From Pseudomonas sp. B6002 (GTDB lineage Bacteria > Pseudomonadota > Gammaproteobacteria > Pseudomonadales > Pseudomonadaceae): 58,611 bases of DNA. Under the pieces are notes generated by a model. The model was not told the origin of the DNA. It searched no databases and saw only the letters and a list, made by a program, of their open reading frames with translations. Positions 24,968-34,137 of this stretch are shown in pieces. How positions within the stretch are numbered: position 1 is the first letter of the stretch; every line of letters begins with the position of its first letter. The position numbers were made by a program, and so were the translations under genes. The stretch spans positions 333,121 through 391,731 of the forward strand of contig NZ_JACAOY010000006.1 of assembly GCF_013385985.1 (NCBI RefSeq), in the 5' to 3' direction.

Positions 24968-25055
24968 TGTGGGAGCTGGCTTGCCTGCGATAGCATCACC
25001 TCGGTCTACCGGATGTACCGAGTCGCCTGCATCGCGGGCAAGCCCGGCTCCCACA
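24968..25055. repeat. REP doublet, GTGGGAGCTGG type
   Basis: Inverted copies of GTGGGAGCTGGCTTGCC and a variant (24968-24993, 25031-25055). It abuts the kinase remnant, so the deletion endpoint probably lies at or within this repeat. Confidence 0.85.
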
Positions 25056-25332
25056 GGGGCAGCAGGGGAGTTGAGAGGGCGGTTTACAGATCTTGTAATA
25101 GTTTTGCGTTGTAGGAAATTTGTGTTTCGACTGTACGATTCAAGTCCTTTTGTCATTTCAGGACTTGCATGAACACCCTCTCGGAGCCTCCCAGTCGTCT
25201 TTCCCCAAGACATCCACTGTTGCTGTTCCCGCTCAAACACCCCGTATTCCGCCTGCTAACCTTGTCCCGGTCCACTGATCGCGCATTGCCGTGCCCGGCA
25301 TTCTGAACACCTTGAACACAGAGACTCTATAA
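25056..25332 (+). promoter_or_regulatory. Leader region of the TerC gene with hairpin and upstream ORF
   Basis: 277 nt. A perfect 8-bp hairpin (CAAGTCCT 25141-25148, AGGACTTG 25160-25167) contains in its right arm AGGA, 5 nt before ATG 25169 of a 45-codon frame (25169-25306; begins MNTLSEPPSRLS). That frame ends 26 nt before the terC start, which itself has only a weak ribosome-binding site. TerC genes elsewhere can be under a yybP-ykoY manganese riboswitch; I do not see that motif here. Confidence 0.35.
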
Positions 25333-26889
25333 ATGGAATGGTTAGCGGATCCAACGGCCTGGCTCGGCCTGTTGACCTTGATTGTGCTGGAATTGGTACT
25401 GGGCATCGACAACCTGGTGTTTATCGCGATCCTGGCGGACAAACTGCCACCGGAGCAGCGTGACCGTGCGCGGTTGATCGGTTTGTCCCTGGCACTGCTG
25501 ATGCGCCTGGGCCTGTTGGCGAGTATTTCCTGGTTGGTGACCCTCACCCAGCCACTGTTCGAGGTGTTCGACAAGAGCTTCTCCGGCCGTGATCTGATCA
25601 TGCTGTTTGGTGGTGTGTTCCTGTTGTTCAAGGCCACCATGGAATTGCACGAACGTCTTGAGGGCCATGTGGCCCAGCGCACGGGTAACGTGGCTTACGC
25701 GATGTTCTGGCCGATTGTGGCGCAGATCGTGGTGCTTGACGCGGTGTTCTCCCTCGACGCGGTGATTACCGCCGTGGGCATGGTGGACGAACTGGCGGTG
25801 ATGATGATCGCGGTGATCGTGTCCATTGGCCTGATGATCGTGGCGAGCAAGCCGCTGACCCGTTTCGTCAACGCCCACCCGACGGTGATCATGCTGTGCC
25901 TGGGCTTCTTGATGATGATCGGTTTTGCCCTGACCGCCGAAGGCCTGGGTTTCCATATTCCGAAGGGCTACCTGTACGCGGCCATCGGTTTCTCGATCCT
26001 CATCGAAGGCTTCAACCAGATTGCCCGCGCCCGTCGCAAGAAATCTGCTCAAGGCGTGTTGCCGGTGCGTGAACGTACCGCCCACGCAGTGATGCGTTTG
26101 CTGGGCGGCCGTAGCCTGGCGGTGGAAGAGGTGGGTGAGGAGGTGGCCGACCTGCTCGGCGAGCCGGATGCTGCGCAAGGCCCGCTGTTCGACCGACGCG
26201 AGCGCGTGATGATCAGTGGTGTGCTGCAACTGGCGGAACGCCCGATCCGCACGCTGATGACGCCGCGGGCCAAGGTCGACAGTATTGATCTGGCAGACGA
26301 TCCGGAGACGATCCGACGCAAATTGATGCACTCGTCCTACTCGCGATTGCCGCTGATCCGCAACGGTGCCGTGGACGAGCCCTTGGGCTTCGTGCACAAA
26401 AAAGAGTTGCTCAAGGAATACCTGGCCGGCAATGAACCGAACCTGGAGCACCTGGCACGTCGTGCGGTCAACCTGTTGGAGAGTTTCTCGGTGCTCAACG
26501 CCCTGGAGCAGATGCGCCAGGAATCCACCCACATCGCCTTCGTGATCAACGAATTCGGTGACTTCATGGGCGTGTTGAGCATGACCGACATCCTTGAATC
26601 CATCGCCGGTGAGTTGCCCGACGCCAGCGAAATCGAAGGCCCGGACATCGTCGAGGAAGGTGAAGGTTTTCGTGCCAATGGCGCATTGACCCTCAACCAG
26701 GTGCGCCAACGTACCGGCTTCCAGGCCGTGGCAACCGAGGACTACCAGACCCTGGCCGGCCTGGTGATGAGCCTGCTCGATCGCCTGCCGGTGGTGGGCG
26801 ACAGCCTGGTGCACGAGGGCTGGCGCCTGACCGTGGCGGCGGTGGAAGAGCGGCGCGTAACCCAAGTGCTCATGGCGCGTGAAACGTAA
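25333..26889 (+). CDS. TerC-family membrane protein with CBS and CorC domains
   Basis: A 518-residue inner-membrane protein. Seen: an N-terminal TerC domain (about residues 1-235, seven hydrophobic segments, with conserved acidic [12 protein letters not shown] and [15 protein letters not shown] motifs), a pair of CBS domains (about 295-420), and a CorC/HlyC transporter-associated domain (about 430-515). The architecture matches E. coli YoaE/YegH. TerC proteins are linked to manganese export or envelope metal supply; direct function here is unproven. The 3' end overlaps the convergent GGDEF gene by 20 bp. Confidence 0.9.
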   Translation: MEWLADPTAWLGLLTLIVLELVLGIDNLVFIAILADKLPPEQRDRARLIGLSLALLMRLGLLASISWLVTLTQPLFEVFDKSFSGRDLIMLFGGVFLLFKATMELHERLEGHVAQRTGNVAYAMFWPIVAQIVVLDAVFSLDAVITAVGMVDELAVMMIAVIVSIGLMIVASKPLTRFVNAHPTVIMLCLGFLMMIGFALTAEGLGFHIPKGYLYAAIGFSILIEGFNQIARARRKKSAQGVLPVRERTAHAVMRLLGGRSLAVEEVGEEVADLLGEPDAAQGPLFDRRERVMISGVLQLAERPIRTLMTPRAKVDSIDLADDPETIRRKLMHSSYSRLPLIRNGAVDEPLGFVHKKELLKEYLAGNEPNLEHLARRAVNLLESFSVLNALEQMRQESTHIAFVINEFGDFMGVLSMTDILESIAGELPDASEIEGPDIVEEGEGFRANGALTLNQVRQRTGFQAVATEDYQTLAGLVMSLLDRLPVVGDSLVHEGWRLTVAAVEERRVTQVLMARET

Positions 26890-27949
26890 ACCGGTCCTTG
26901 CCCTCATGCTTTGAAATATAGAGCGCCTGATCCGCCTTGATCAGCGCCTGGTTCAATGTCTCACCGTCCTCCACCCGGGCCAGGCCGATACTGATGGTCA
27001 CCGGGTGTTGGGTCGGTTCTTCGCGCACGCGGCGGCAGAGCAAGGTGGCCAACTGCTCGACGTCGCTTTTGCGCACGCCTGCCAGGTAGATGCCGAACTC
27101 TTCGCCGCCCAGGCGCGCGTAGTCGAAGTCAACCATCACCGCTTTGATGTCCTGGGCCACACGTTTGAGTACTTCGTCGCCGATGTCGTGGCCGTATACG
27201 TCATTCACTTTCTTGAAATTGTCGATGTCGATCATCGCCAGGTAGTGATCGTGGGCCTTGGGCTGTTGGCTGAGTTTCTTGCCGGCGCTGGTCATGAAGG
27301 CGCGACGGTTGGGGATTTCGGTGAGAGTGTCGAGGTAGGCCTGGTCCAGCAGCAACTTGGCCATGATGAAGTTGTACAGCTTGGCCTGGCGCAGTTTCAA
27401 AAAGCTGTAGAGGGTCAGGAAGGTGAGGAACGCCGCGTAGAAAAACACCATGGTGCCTTTGAATTCCAGCAGCGACGTATGGGTCAGGTAAAACGGGTTG
27501 AGCAGCACCCAAGTGATCACCATCGCCGTGATGAACGACCAGTGTTTGAGCGGCAGCACCGAGGCGCTGTAGAGAATGCTCGATGCCGCCAGGATCAACC
27601 AACTGGGGTGCAAATCGATCGGCAGCCCTTCGATCAACAGGCGCGTGCCGAGGGTGATCACCAGTACGAAAACCAGGTTGATCCACTGGAAGTGCCGGCC
27701 GTCGCGGGTGAATGCCAGGGTGATGGTGTTGATGGTCAGCAGTGTGAGAAACAACATGGACAGCCCGGTAAAGCCCTGGCCTCCGGGAAAGCTGACAATC
27801 AGGTCGAACACCAGCCAGATGCTGATGCTGGCGATGTAGATCAGCAGGCAGAAGGGTTTGAGGCGTTCGAAATCATGCTGGGCAAATTCGCGCTTGAGGG
27901 ATTCCGGGACGGTTTTTTTCAGCACGTCGGCTTCAATGGTTTTGAACAT
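26870..27949 (-). CDS. Membrane diguanylate cyclase (GGDEF), last gene of the nfr operon
   Basis: A 359-residue diguanylate cyclase making c-di-GMP from two GTP. Seen: about five or six hydrophobic segments (residues 30-185), then a complete GGDEF domain with [33 protein letters not shown], active-site RLGGEEFG and [15 protein letters not shown]. The inhibitory RxxD site is not recognisable before GGEEF. Start ATG 27949 has AAGG 6 nt upstream and lies inside the 3' end of the DUF4434 gene (17-nt overlap), so it belongs to that operon. The likely job is to supply c-di-GMP to the MshEN modules of NfrB. Its 3' end overlaps terC by 20 bp. Confidence 0.92.
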   Translation of the reverse strand: MFKTIEADVLKKTVPESLKREFAQHDFERLKPFCLLIYIASISIWLVFDLIVSFPGGQGFTGLSMLFLTLLTINTITLAFTRDGRHFQWINLVFVLVITLGTRLLIEGLPIDLHPSWLILAASSILYSASVLPLKHWSFITAMVITWVLLNPFYLTHTSLLEFKGTMVFFYAAFLTFLTLYSFLKLRQAKLYNFIMAKLLLDQAYLDTLTEIPNRRAFMTSAGKKLSQQPKAHDHYLAMIDIDNFKKVNDVYGHDIGDEVLKRVAQDIKAVMVDFDYARLGGEEFGIYLAGVRKSDVEQLATLLCRRVREEPTQHPVTISIGLARVEDGETLNQALIKADQALYISKHEGKDRFTFHAP

Positions 27950-28814
27950 TATCGACCTTGGCGGCACGCAGGTTGTCGAGGAGCGGCTTGCCTTGTGGCA
28001 AGTAGCGCAGGGCAAAGACGGCGTTTGGATGACAACCGGCAGCCGGTGCAGGCGTCGCGGGCTCGGCGCGGAACGGCTGGCCTTCGGCGCTGGTCTGGCG
28101 GAAGGCTTCACGCACCACACCCACCGGGCAGGGCAGTGCGCTCAGGTAGGTGTTTCGCACGAGCAGCGGCAGGCGCCCCGTGCCAGCACCGTCCTGGGCC
28201 CAGGGCTGGATGCCAGCGGTTGCCAGCTCCCCCAGCCACTGGCCAAAGACGGCGGGTGCCAACTTGCCGGCGCTGAACGCGCTGATGTGCAGTGGCGCGT
28301 CCAGTTGCCTGCGCAAGTCCAGCAATTGACGCTGCAACTCGGTGCGGCGATCGGCGGCCTGGAAGTGCAGGTCGTCCAGCTCCATCGGCAGGTACCAGCC
28401 CGTCGCCGGTAACTTCCAGTCCTCGCGCAGGCGTTGGTACTGCTGCAGCGAACGCCCCAGTTGCGCACGCCAGTAAGCCGCAAGCCCGGCGCTGTCCAGT
28501 TCCTGGATGCGCTGGTAATAGGCCGGGTCCATGTACAAACCCAGCACCAGCTTCAAACCCTGGGCCTGGGCCTGGCGCAGGCTGTTGGCCAGCCAGCCTT
28601 GTGCACCACCAAAACGCGCATCGTCGCCGTAGGCGGTCCATTGCACGATCACGGTGTCGACCCCGCTTTTGGCACTGGCCTGCCAGATTTGCTGCCATTG
28701 CCGGGGTGTGAGGGCCGCATCGCTGTTGAGGGGTTGATAGAACACGCGCTCGGCGGCGAACAGCGTTTGCGCGCTGATCATCAACAAACAAAAAACCAGC
28801 ATCAGTCGTTTCAT
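27933..28814 (-). CDS. YbcH-like periplasmic DUF4434-type protein
   Basis: A 293-residue exported protein. Seen: a signal peptide (MKRLMLVFCLLMISAQTLFA), then a TIM-barrel-like pattern with FYQPLNSDAALTPRQWQQ, GVDTVIVQWTAYGD, LKLVLGLYMDP and WYLPMELDDLHF, as in DUF4434 proteins, some of which resemble glycoside hydrolases. Size and position, directly after nfrA, match E. coli ybcH. It starts on the last base of the nfrA stop (TGATG) and overlaps the GGDEF gene. A role in trimming or modifying the exported polysaccharide is inference. Confidence 0.78.
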   Translation of the reverse strand: MKRLMLVFCLLMISAQTLFAAERVFYQPLNSDAALTPRQWQQIWQASAKSGVDTVIVQWTAYGDDARFGGAQGWLANSLRQAQAQGLKLVLGLYMDPAYYQRIQELDSAGLAAYWRAQLGRSLQQYQRLREDWKLPATGWYLPMELDDLHFQAADRRTELQRQLLDLRRQLDAPLHISAFSAGKLAPAVFGQWLGELATAGIQPWAQDGAGTGRLPLLVRNTYLSALPCPVGVVREAFRQTSAEGQPFRAEPATPAPAAGCHPNAVFALRYLPQGKPLLDNLRAAKVDNVQNH

Positions 28815-31800
28815 CAGAAATTCAGCTCCACACCCAACAACACGCCATTGCCACCTTCATACAGGTTGCCACCCAGGGACTGCTGGTACTCGGTGCGAAC
28901 GGTCAGGTGCGCACGATAGGCGTTGTACTTGTCGTCATCGAACCAATATTGCCAGCGCAGGCCGACGCCGGTGCGCAGGTCCTGGCGCCAGGCGTTGCGC
29001 GGGTCCTGCGCGGAGAACTCGACAAAGCCATAGGGCATGATGGTTTGCGGGCTGCTGTAGGGCAGTTTCCACACATGGCCTTGTTGGTAGCGCGACAGCC
29101 ATTGGTGGTCACCGGCCTTGGTCCACCAGGCCGCATCGAGGTACAAAAAGCGCTCGTTCCACTGGCTTTCATCCACCCGCCAGTCGTTGCGCCATTTGCC
29201 CTGATCAAGGAACGAGGCGGTGCTGCGCAGCAGGTAGTCGGTGCTGGTGCGGCCGTCCTTGCGATGGTCGTTGAGCTGGTCCCAGAGGTGGCCGGGATCC
29301 AGCATCTGGCCAAGGCTCAGCCCGTGATTGTTATCGGCATCGAACTGGCTCTGTTTGTAGATTTCGCCATAGAAGTTGATGTTCGCGTTGCCCCACGGTT
29401 TGTAGCGCAGGCCCACACCGGTGGCCAGGGACTGTGCGTAAGTGGAGCGCCCTTCACCCCCCAGCAATACGCGACCGTACACCGACAGGGTGCTGCCGGC
29501 GCGGCTGGGTTCTTCGCCCAGCGCATGATCCCACATGGCAATTTGCACGTTCTGCGACGCGGCGCGGCGCTGGCCGCTGCGCTCGTCCGGGCGGAAATTG
29601 TCGTTGGTCGCCACGCCGGCCGGTGACCAGGTGCTGGCGATTGTCACGCTGTCACGCCGCGACAAGCTTTCGTGGGCACGGCGCTGGCGATAGCGACGGG
29701 CTTCGAGGCTGCCGTCCTCGTCATCGCCGGCGACCGGGTGCTGCTCCAGGTCTATCACCCGGCGCAGCTCTGCACGGGCCGACGCGCTGTCGGCGATTTC
29801 GTCGTAGCGCCAGGCCAGGGTCTCACCCAGGCTGTAATCCTCCGGGTAATCCCGGGTGGCTTGTTGCAGGAAAGGGATCGACAAACGACGCTCTTCAGGC
29901 GTTTGCGCGCCGGCGAGGCGCATGCCGTAGTCGGCGCGGTAACGCGGGTTGCGCTGGTCGCGGCGTACGGCTTCGGCGAGCCACGCGGTGCTTTGCGGCA
30001 AGTCACCGGCTTTTTGCGCAGTGACCGAGGCGGCGTAGAAGTTGTCCGCGTCCGGCGCTTGTTGCAGTGCGTGGCGTTGGCGTTCCAGGGCCTGTTGAAA
30101 GAGGTCGCGGCGTTCAGCGATGGCGGCGCCCAGCGCCCATTCCTGGGTACCACGGGTTTTACTGAGTTGCCAGTAATGTTCGGCCGTTTCTGTGTCATTC
30201 ACATTCAGGGCACTGCGGCTGGCGGTGAGCAGGGCGTTGTCGCTCAGTTGGCCCGGCGGCACGCTGCGCCACAGCCGCAGGGCGCCGGCCGAATCCCCGG
30301 CCGCTTCCAGGGCGTAAGCCAGTGGCAATGGATCCTGGCGACCGTCCAGCTGTTGCGCGGCCTGGTAATACGCGACAGCGGCGCCGGGTTGGGTCGGCAT
30401 CGCGCAACGCCCCAGTGCCCGCAGTGACCCGGCATCGTTGGGCGAGGGGCCGACGGCAGCTTGCACCGTGGTGCACTGGCCGTTCTCTGCCAGTTGTGCA
30501 AGCAACTGACCACGGGTGGCGGGGTCGACCTGATTGAGCAGACGGCTCATGCGTTGCAATTGCGCGGCATTCAAGGGGCCGCTGCCATAGAAAGCAGCCA
30601 GGCGTTGCAACAACGGCGTGGGCAGACGTGGCTGGCGGTCGTAAGCCTCTTCAAGCAAGGCTTGAGCCTGGGCTTGCCGGCCTTGCTGGACCAGCAGGTA
30701 CGTAGCTTGGTCGAGGGCGACCAGATTGCCGCTTTGCCGGTAGCTGCGCTCCCACAGTTGCGCCGCTTCGGCAGTGCGGCCACTGGCTTGCAGCAGCTCG
30801 GCGCGTTTCTTCAGCACGGCCGGGGTTTGCGGTTGATGGGTCAGCCAGTCCATTGCCTGGCCGCGCTGGCCGGTGGCTTGCCAGGCATCCAGCAAGCTGT
30901 CGCGTCGCGCGCTTTCCCAAGGTTCGGGCAGGCGTTGGCTTTGCAACAGGTCGACGGCTTGCAGGCGTTGCGCCAGCACCAGCCAGGTGTGTGGATCCTG
31001 CTGGGCGTCACAGCGTTTGAGCTGGGCGAGGGCTGCTTCCGGGTCATGGCGTGACAGCCACTCAGTGGTTTCCAGGCAAGGCCGCTGCAGTTGCTCGCTC
31101 AGGCGCTGCACGGTCGGCGCGTCATCGGTTTGCCGCGCCAGCTCCCACAACCGCTGGCGTTGTTGTGGATTGGCGAGGTCATCGGCCGGCAACGATTGCA
31201 GCCAACGCTGGGCCTGGGCAACGTGGCCGACGGCGACGGCGCGGTCGACCATGGCCAGGCGGGCCTGTCGGGCATCTTCCGCGTTCGGGGCCTGTTTCAA
31301 CAGGCCCGTCAGGCCCGGCTCATCCAGGCGTTGCACATAGGCATTGGCCAGGCGCTGCCAGCCCGCTCGGTCCAGCTGTTTGCGCTCGGCCAGCGGCGCC
31401 AGTTGGCGGATGGTGTCGTCCCAGTCATGCAGTTGCTCGGCCCAGTTGGCGCGGGCCAGGCGCAACACGGTGTCGTCGCCTTGGGGTGGCAGTTGGGCCA
31501 GCCAGTCGTGGGCGCGGGCTGCGCCACCGAACTTGGCCAGGCTCAGGCTATAGGCCTGCCATAAACGGATGCGCTGGGGCAGGGTGGCCTGGGCTATCCA
31601 GCTTTCCACCTGGGCGTTGCCTGGCGGGTCCTGTTCGATCCAGGTCAGGTGCAGCTCCAGCAGGGCGTCGCTACCGGCCGGTTGGCCGGCCAGCACCTGG
31701 GCGGCGTCCTTGTAGCGCCGTTGTTTGGCCAGGGCTTGCACCAGCAGGTCGCGAGCTTCCTCGTTGTTCGGCACGCGTTCGAGCAGGTGGCGGGTCAGTC

Positions 31801-31963
31801 GCTCGACTTCCCGCCAGTTGCCTTTCTTGGCCTCGCGGTAACTGCGGTCCATGAAGGGGTAGCTGCGAAATTGTTCAAAATCGGTCAACGGGGCGGCCAG
31901 CAGAGGCGCGCTGTACAGCCCCAGGAGCAGGCTGGCGATGGCCAGGCGCGGGGTGGGTGTCAT
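28814..31963 (-). CDS. nfrA: NfrA-type outer-membrane protein (phage N4 receptor family)
   Basis: A 1049-residue outer-membrane protein. Seen: a signal peptide (about residues 1-23, ending LLAA), a long run of TPR-like helical repeats (to about residue 770), and a C-terminal region of alternating strands (about 800-1049) ending in VELNF, typical of a beta-barrel. E. coli NfrA (990 residues) is the receptor of phage N4 and the proposed exporter of a ManNAc-containing glycan made by NfrB. Here too it follows nfrB, with an ATGA overlap. The TPR-plus-barrel plan resembles AlgK/AlgE, PgaA and BcsC export proteins. Confidence 0.9.
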   Translation of the reverse strand: MTPTPRLAIASLLLGLYSAPLLAAPLTDFEQFRSYPFMDRSYREAKKGNWREVERLTRHLLERVPNNEEARDLLVQALAKQRRYKDAAQVLAGQPAGSDALLELHLTWIEQDPPGNAQVESWIAQATLPQRIRLWQAYSLSLAKFGGAARAHDWLAQLPPQGDDTVLRLARANWAEQLHDWDDTIRQLAPLAERKQLDRAGWQRLANAYVQRLDEPGLTGLLKQAPNAEDARQARLAMVDRAVAVGHVAQAQRWLQSLPADDLANPQQRQRLWELARQTDDAPTVQRLSEQLQRPCLETTEWLSRHDPEAALAQLKRCDAQQDPHTWLVLAQRLQAVDLLQSQRLPEPWESARRDSLLDAWQATGQRGQAMDWLTHQPQTPAVLKKRAELLQASGRTAEAAQLWERSYRQSGNLVALDQATYLLVQQGRQAQAQALLEEAYDRQPRLPTPLLQRLAAFYGSGPLNAAQLQRMSRLLNQVDPATRGQLLAQLAENGQCTTVQAAVGPSPNDAGSLRALGRCAMPTQPGAAVAYYQAAQQLDGRQDPLPLAYALEAAGDSAGALRLWRSVPPGQLSDNALLTASRSALNVNDTETAEHYWQLSKTRGTQEWALGAAIAERRDLFQQALERQRHALQQAPDADNFYAASVTAQKAGDLPQSTAWLAEAVRRDQRNPRYRADYGMRLAGAQTPEERRLSIPFLQQATRDYPEDYSLGETLAWRYDEIADSASARAELRRVIDLEQHPVAGDDEDGSLEARRYRQRRAHESLSRRDSVTIASTWSPAGVATNDNFRPDERSGQRRAASQNVQIAMWDHALGEEPSRAGSTLSVYGRVLLGGEGRSTYAQSLATGVGLRYKPWGNANINFYGEIYKQSQFDADNNHGLSLGQMLDPGHLWDQLNDHRKDGRTSTDYLLRSTASFLDQGKWRNDWRVDESQWNERFLYLDAAWWTKAGDHQWLSRYQQGHVWKLPYSSPQTIMPYGFVEFSAQDPRNAWRQDLRTGVGLRWQYWFDDDKYNAYRAHLTVRTEYQQSLGGNLYEGGNGVLLGVELNF

Positions 31964-34137
31964 GAGGCAAGCTCCTCCGTGAGCTGGTACGCGGCGCGCT
32001 GTTCCTGTTGCTGGTCGGCCAGGGCTTGCTCCAGCACCTGGGCCGTGATGATGCCGCGCTCGATCAGGTACTCGCCAAGGGAGGCTTGCTCGGCGTTGAA
32101 ACCAATCAGCGCCTGGTTGAACAGCGTTGGCGGGACCAGCCCGCGCACCTGCAACAGGTTGCCCAGCAACACCTGATGGCGGCTGACCCGCTCGATCAAC
32201 GCCTCGTCATCGGCATGCCGCTCCAGCACGGCGAGCATCTGGCGTGTTTCGTCATTTTGCCTCGGGCTGGGATACCAATAGCGAATGCCCAGGGTCACTC
32301 GGCCTTGAGGGGCAAGGCGGCAGCGCACCTGGCGCTTGAGTTGGCGGCTGATGGCGCCCTGGGACACATGGCTGAGCGACCCCTCGCAGGCCAGCACCAG
32401 GGTGGCACCTTCTTCCGCCACCGGCAGCACGCCGTAGTGCACGGCCACTTTGCGCGGCACCGAGCGAATCAGTTCTTCATTGAGCTTGAATGGGTTGAGC
32501 GGCGCCCATTCCAGCTCCAGTTGCTCGGCCAGGGCCTGCACCAGCTGCGTGCTGTTGATGAAGCCGCGCAACAGCAGCTCGCGCCCCAGTCGCCGACGCA
32601 CCGGGCTGGTGAGTGCCTGAGTCAGTTGCGCCTCGGTGAGCAGGCCTTGTTCCACCAGGCGGCTGCCCAGGGGCGTGCGCTGGGCCTTGGCCAGGGCCGG
32701 GAACTCGTGGGTGGTCTTGTCCCAGGCCACGCGGCGCGAGTCGCCCATTTCCATGACCTGGCGCAGTGCCCGCAGGTTGGCGAAGAAGTTGACGAAGTTG
32801 CTCCACATCATCCGTGGCGCCGAGAGCAACCCCTCGAAAATCCCGTAGAACCGCGTGACGAACCACGCCCGCTGAAACAGACGGTTGAACAGCATCAAGC
32901 CGTTGAGCCACAGCAGCGCCGAGAGCAACGCGCTGTCGGCCAGGATCGACTGGAAGCGCCAGGCATCCGGCAACAGCAGGGTGGTCAGCCACATGGCCAC
33001 CAGCACCAGGAACAGCAGGTTCACCAGAAAACTCAGCAGGTAGGCAATCAGCCCGCGACGGTCACGCCACAGGAAGTAATTGAGCAGGCCCTTGCGGCTC
33101 CAGCCCAGGTTGGTGGTGCCCTGGAACACAATGCCGACGATCCAGCGCGACTTCTGGCGGATTGCGTGCTGCCAGTCGCGGGGGAAGTGCTCGCGCACGC
33201 AAATCACTTGGGAAAACGCGCGGTTCATGCCGATGACCCACGGCTGTTCCAAGGCGAGCTTGGGGTCGGAGATTGAGTAGCGCGCAAAGATGCATTTCAT
33301 GCCTTTTTGCTTCAGGCGGAAACCGATGTCGTAATCTTCGGTGAGGCTCTGCACATCGAAGGCAATGCCGTCGCCGTCTTCCAGCAGGGCACTGATGGCC
33401 TTGCGGCTGAAGCAGGTGCCCACGCCGGCGCTGGGCACCTGGCCGGTCAGGGCCTCGCGCACGATCACGTCCTTGCCATGGTTCTCGGCGAACTCGTCGA
33501 CGTAGTGCCCCGCGGTAAACCCGTGCCATTCAGGGGCGTAGGGGTACACCGGAATCTGGATCAGGTCCTTGGCCGGCAGCAGGTAGTTGAACAGCCGCAG
33601 TTCCATGGGCGAGATGACGTCTTCGGCGTCGTGCAGGATGAACCCGGCGAACTCGATTTTGGCGTCGGCTTCAAAGCGCAGGATCGCGTCGATGATGTTG
33701 TTCAGGCAGTCGGCCTTGCTGGTGGGGCCGGGCCGCGCGCACACCACTTTATGCACATTGGGGTAATGCAGGCACACAGCGTCGACGTCGGCCTGGGTGT
33801 CCGGGTCGTTGGGGTAGGTGCCGACGAAGATCTGATAGTTCTCGTAGTCGATGGTCGAGGCCGCCAGCCGCGCCATCTCACCGATCACGCCGACCTCGTT
33901 CCAGGCCGGCACCATGATCGCCAGTGGCTGCTCGGTGCGCTCGAACAGGCGCTGCTCGTCGGCGCGGTCGAATTTCTCGTAGATGCGCCAGCGCCGGATG
34001 AGCTTGCGGGTCCAGTAGACCAGGTCGATGAACAGGTCATCCAGGCCCAGGATAAACATCAGCAAGGCCAGGGTGATTGCCAGGTATTTGAGGCCGAACA
34101 GCACATAGGTGATGAAGTCGATAGCGGTCAGGCTCAT
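31960..34137 (-). CDS. nfrB: NfrB-type glycosyltransferase with MshEN-like c-di-GMP modules
   Basis: A 725-residue inner-membrane glycosyltransferase. Seen: N-terminal membrane segment(s), a GT2 domain with MVPAWNEVGVIGEM, the acidic HDAEDVISP motif and the QxxRW motif (QKSRWIVG), further membrane helices (about residues 375-450), then C-terminal MshEN-like repeats (LGSRLVEQGLLTEAQLTQAL, RRLGRELLLRGFINSTQLVQ; again LLGNLLQVRGLVPP and SLGEYLIERGIITAQVLEQA). MshEN modules bind c-di-GMP, and E. coli NfrB is reported to be activated by it. Start ATG 34137 overlaps the wecB stop (ATGA). Expected substrate: ManNAc-type sugar nucleotide from WecB. Confidence 0.92.
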   Translation of the reverse strand: MSLTAIDFITYVLFGLKYLAITLALLMFILGLDDLFIDLVYWTRKLIRRWRIYEKFDRADEQRLFERTEQPLAIMVPAWNEVGVIGEMARLAASTIDYENYQIFVGTYPNDPDTQADVDAVCLHYPNVHKVVCARPGPTSKADCLNNIIDAILRFEADAKIEFAGFILHDAEDVISPMELRLFNYLLPAKDLIQIPVYPYAPEWHGFTAGHYVDEFAENHGKDVIVREALTGQVPSAGVGTCFSRKAISALLEDGDGIAFDVQSLTEDYDIGFRLKQKGMKCIFARYSISDPKLALEQPWVIGMNRAFSQVICVREHFPRDWQHAIRQKSRWIVGIVFQGTTNLGWSRKGLLNYFLWRDRRGLIAYLLSFLVNLLFLVLVAMWLTTLLLPDAWRFQSILADSALLSALLWLNGLMLFNRLFQRAWFVTRFYGIFEGLLSAPRMMWSNFVNFFANLRALRQVMEMGDSRRVAWDKTTHEFPALAKAQRTPLGSRLVEQGLLTEAQLTQALTSPVRRRLGRELLLRGFINSTQLVQALAEQLELEWAPLNPFKLNEELIRSVPRKVAVHYGVLPVAEEGATLVLACEGSLSHVSQGAISRQLKRQVRCRLAPQGRVTLGIRYWYPSPRQNDETRQMLAVLERHADDEALIERVSRHQVLLGNLLQVRGLVPPTLFNQALIGFNAEQASLGEYLIERGIITAQVLEQALADQQQEQRAAYQLTEELAS

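Noticed and set aside
25056-25332. yybP-ykoY-type manganese riboswitch before terC
   Set aside because: The location would fit, but I could not find the conserved paired core of that riboswitch; only a simple hairpin and a short frame are present.
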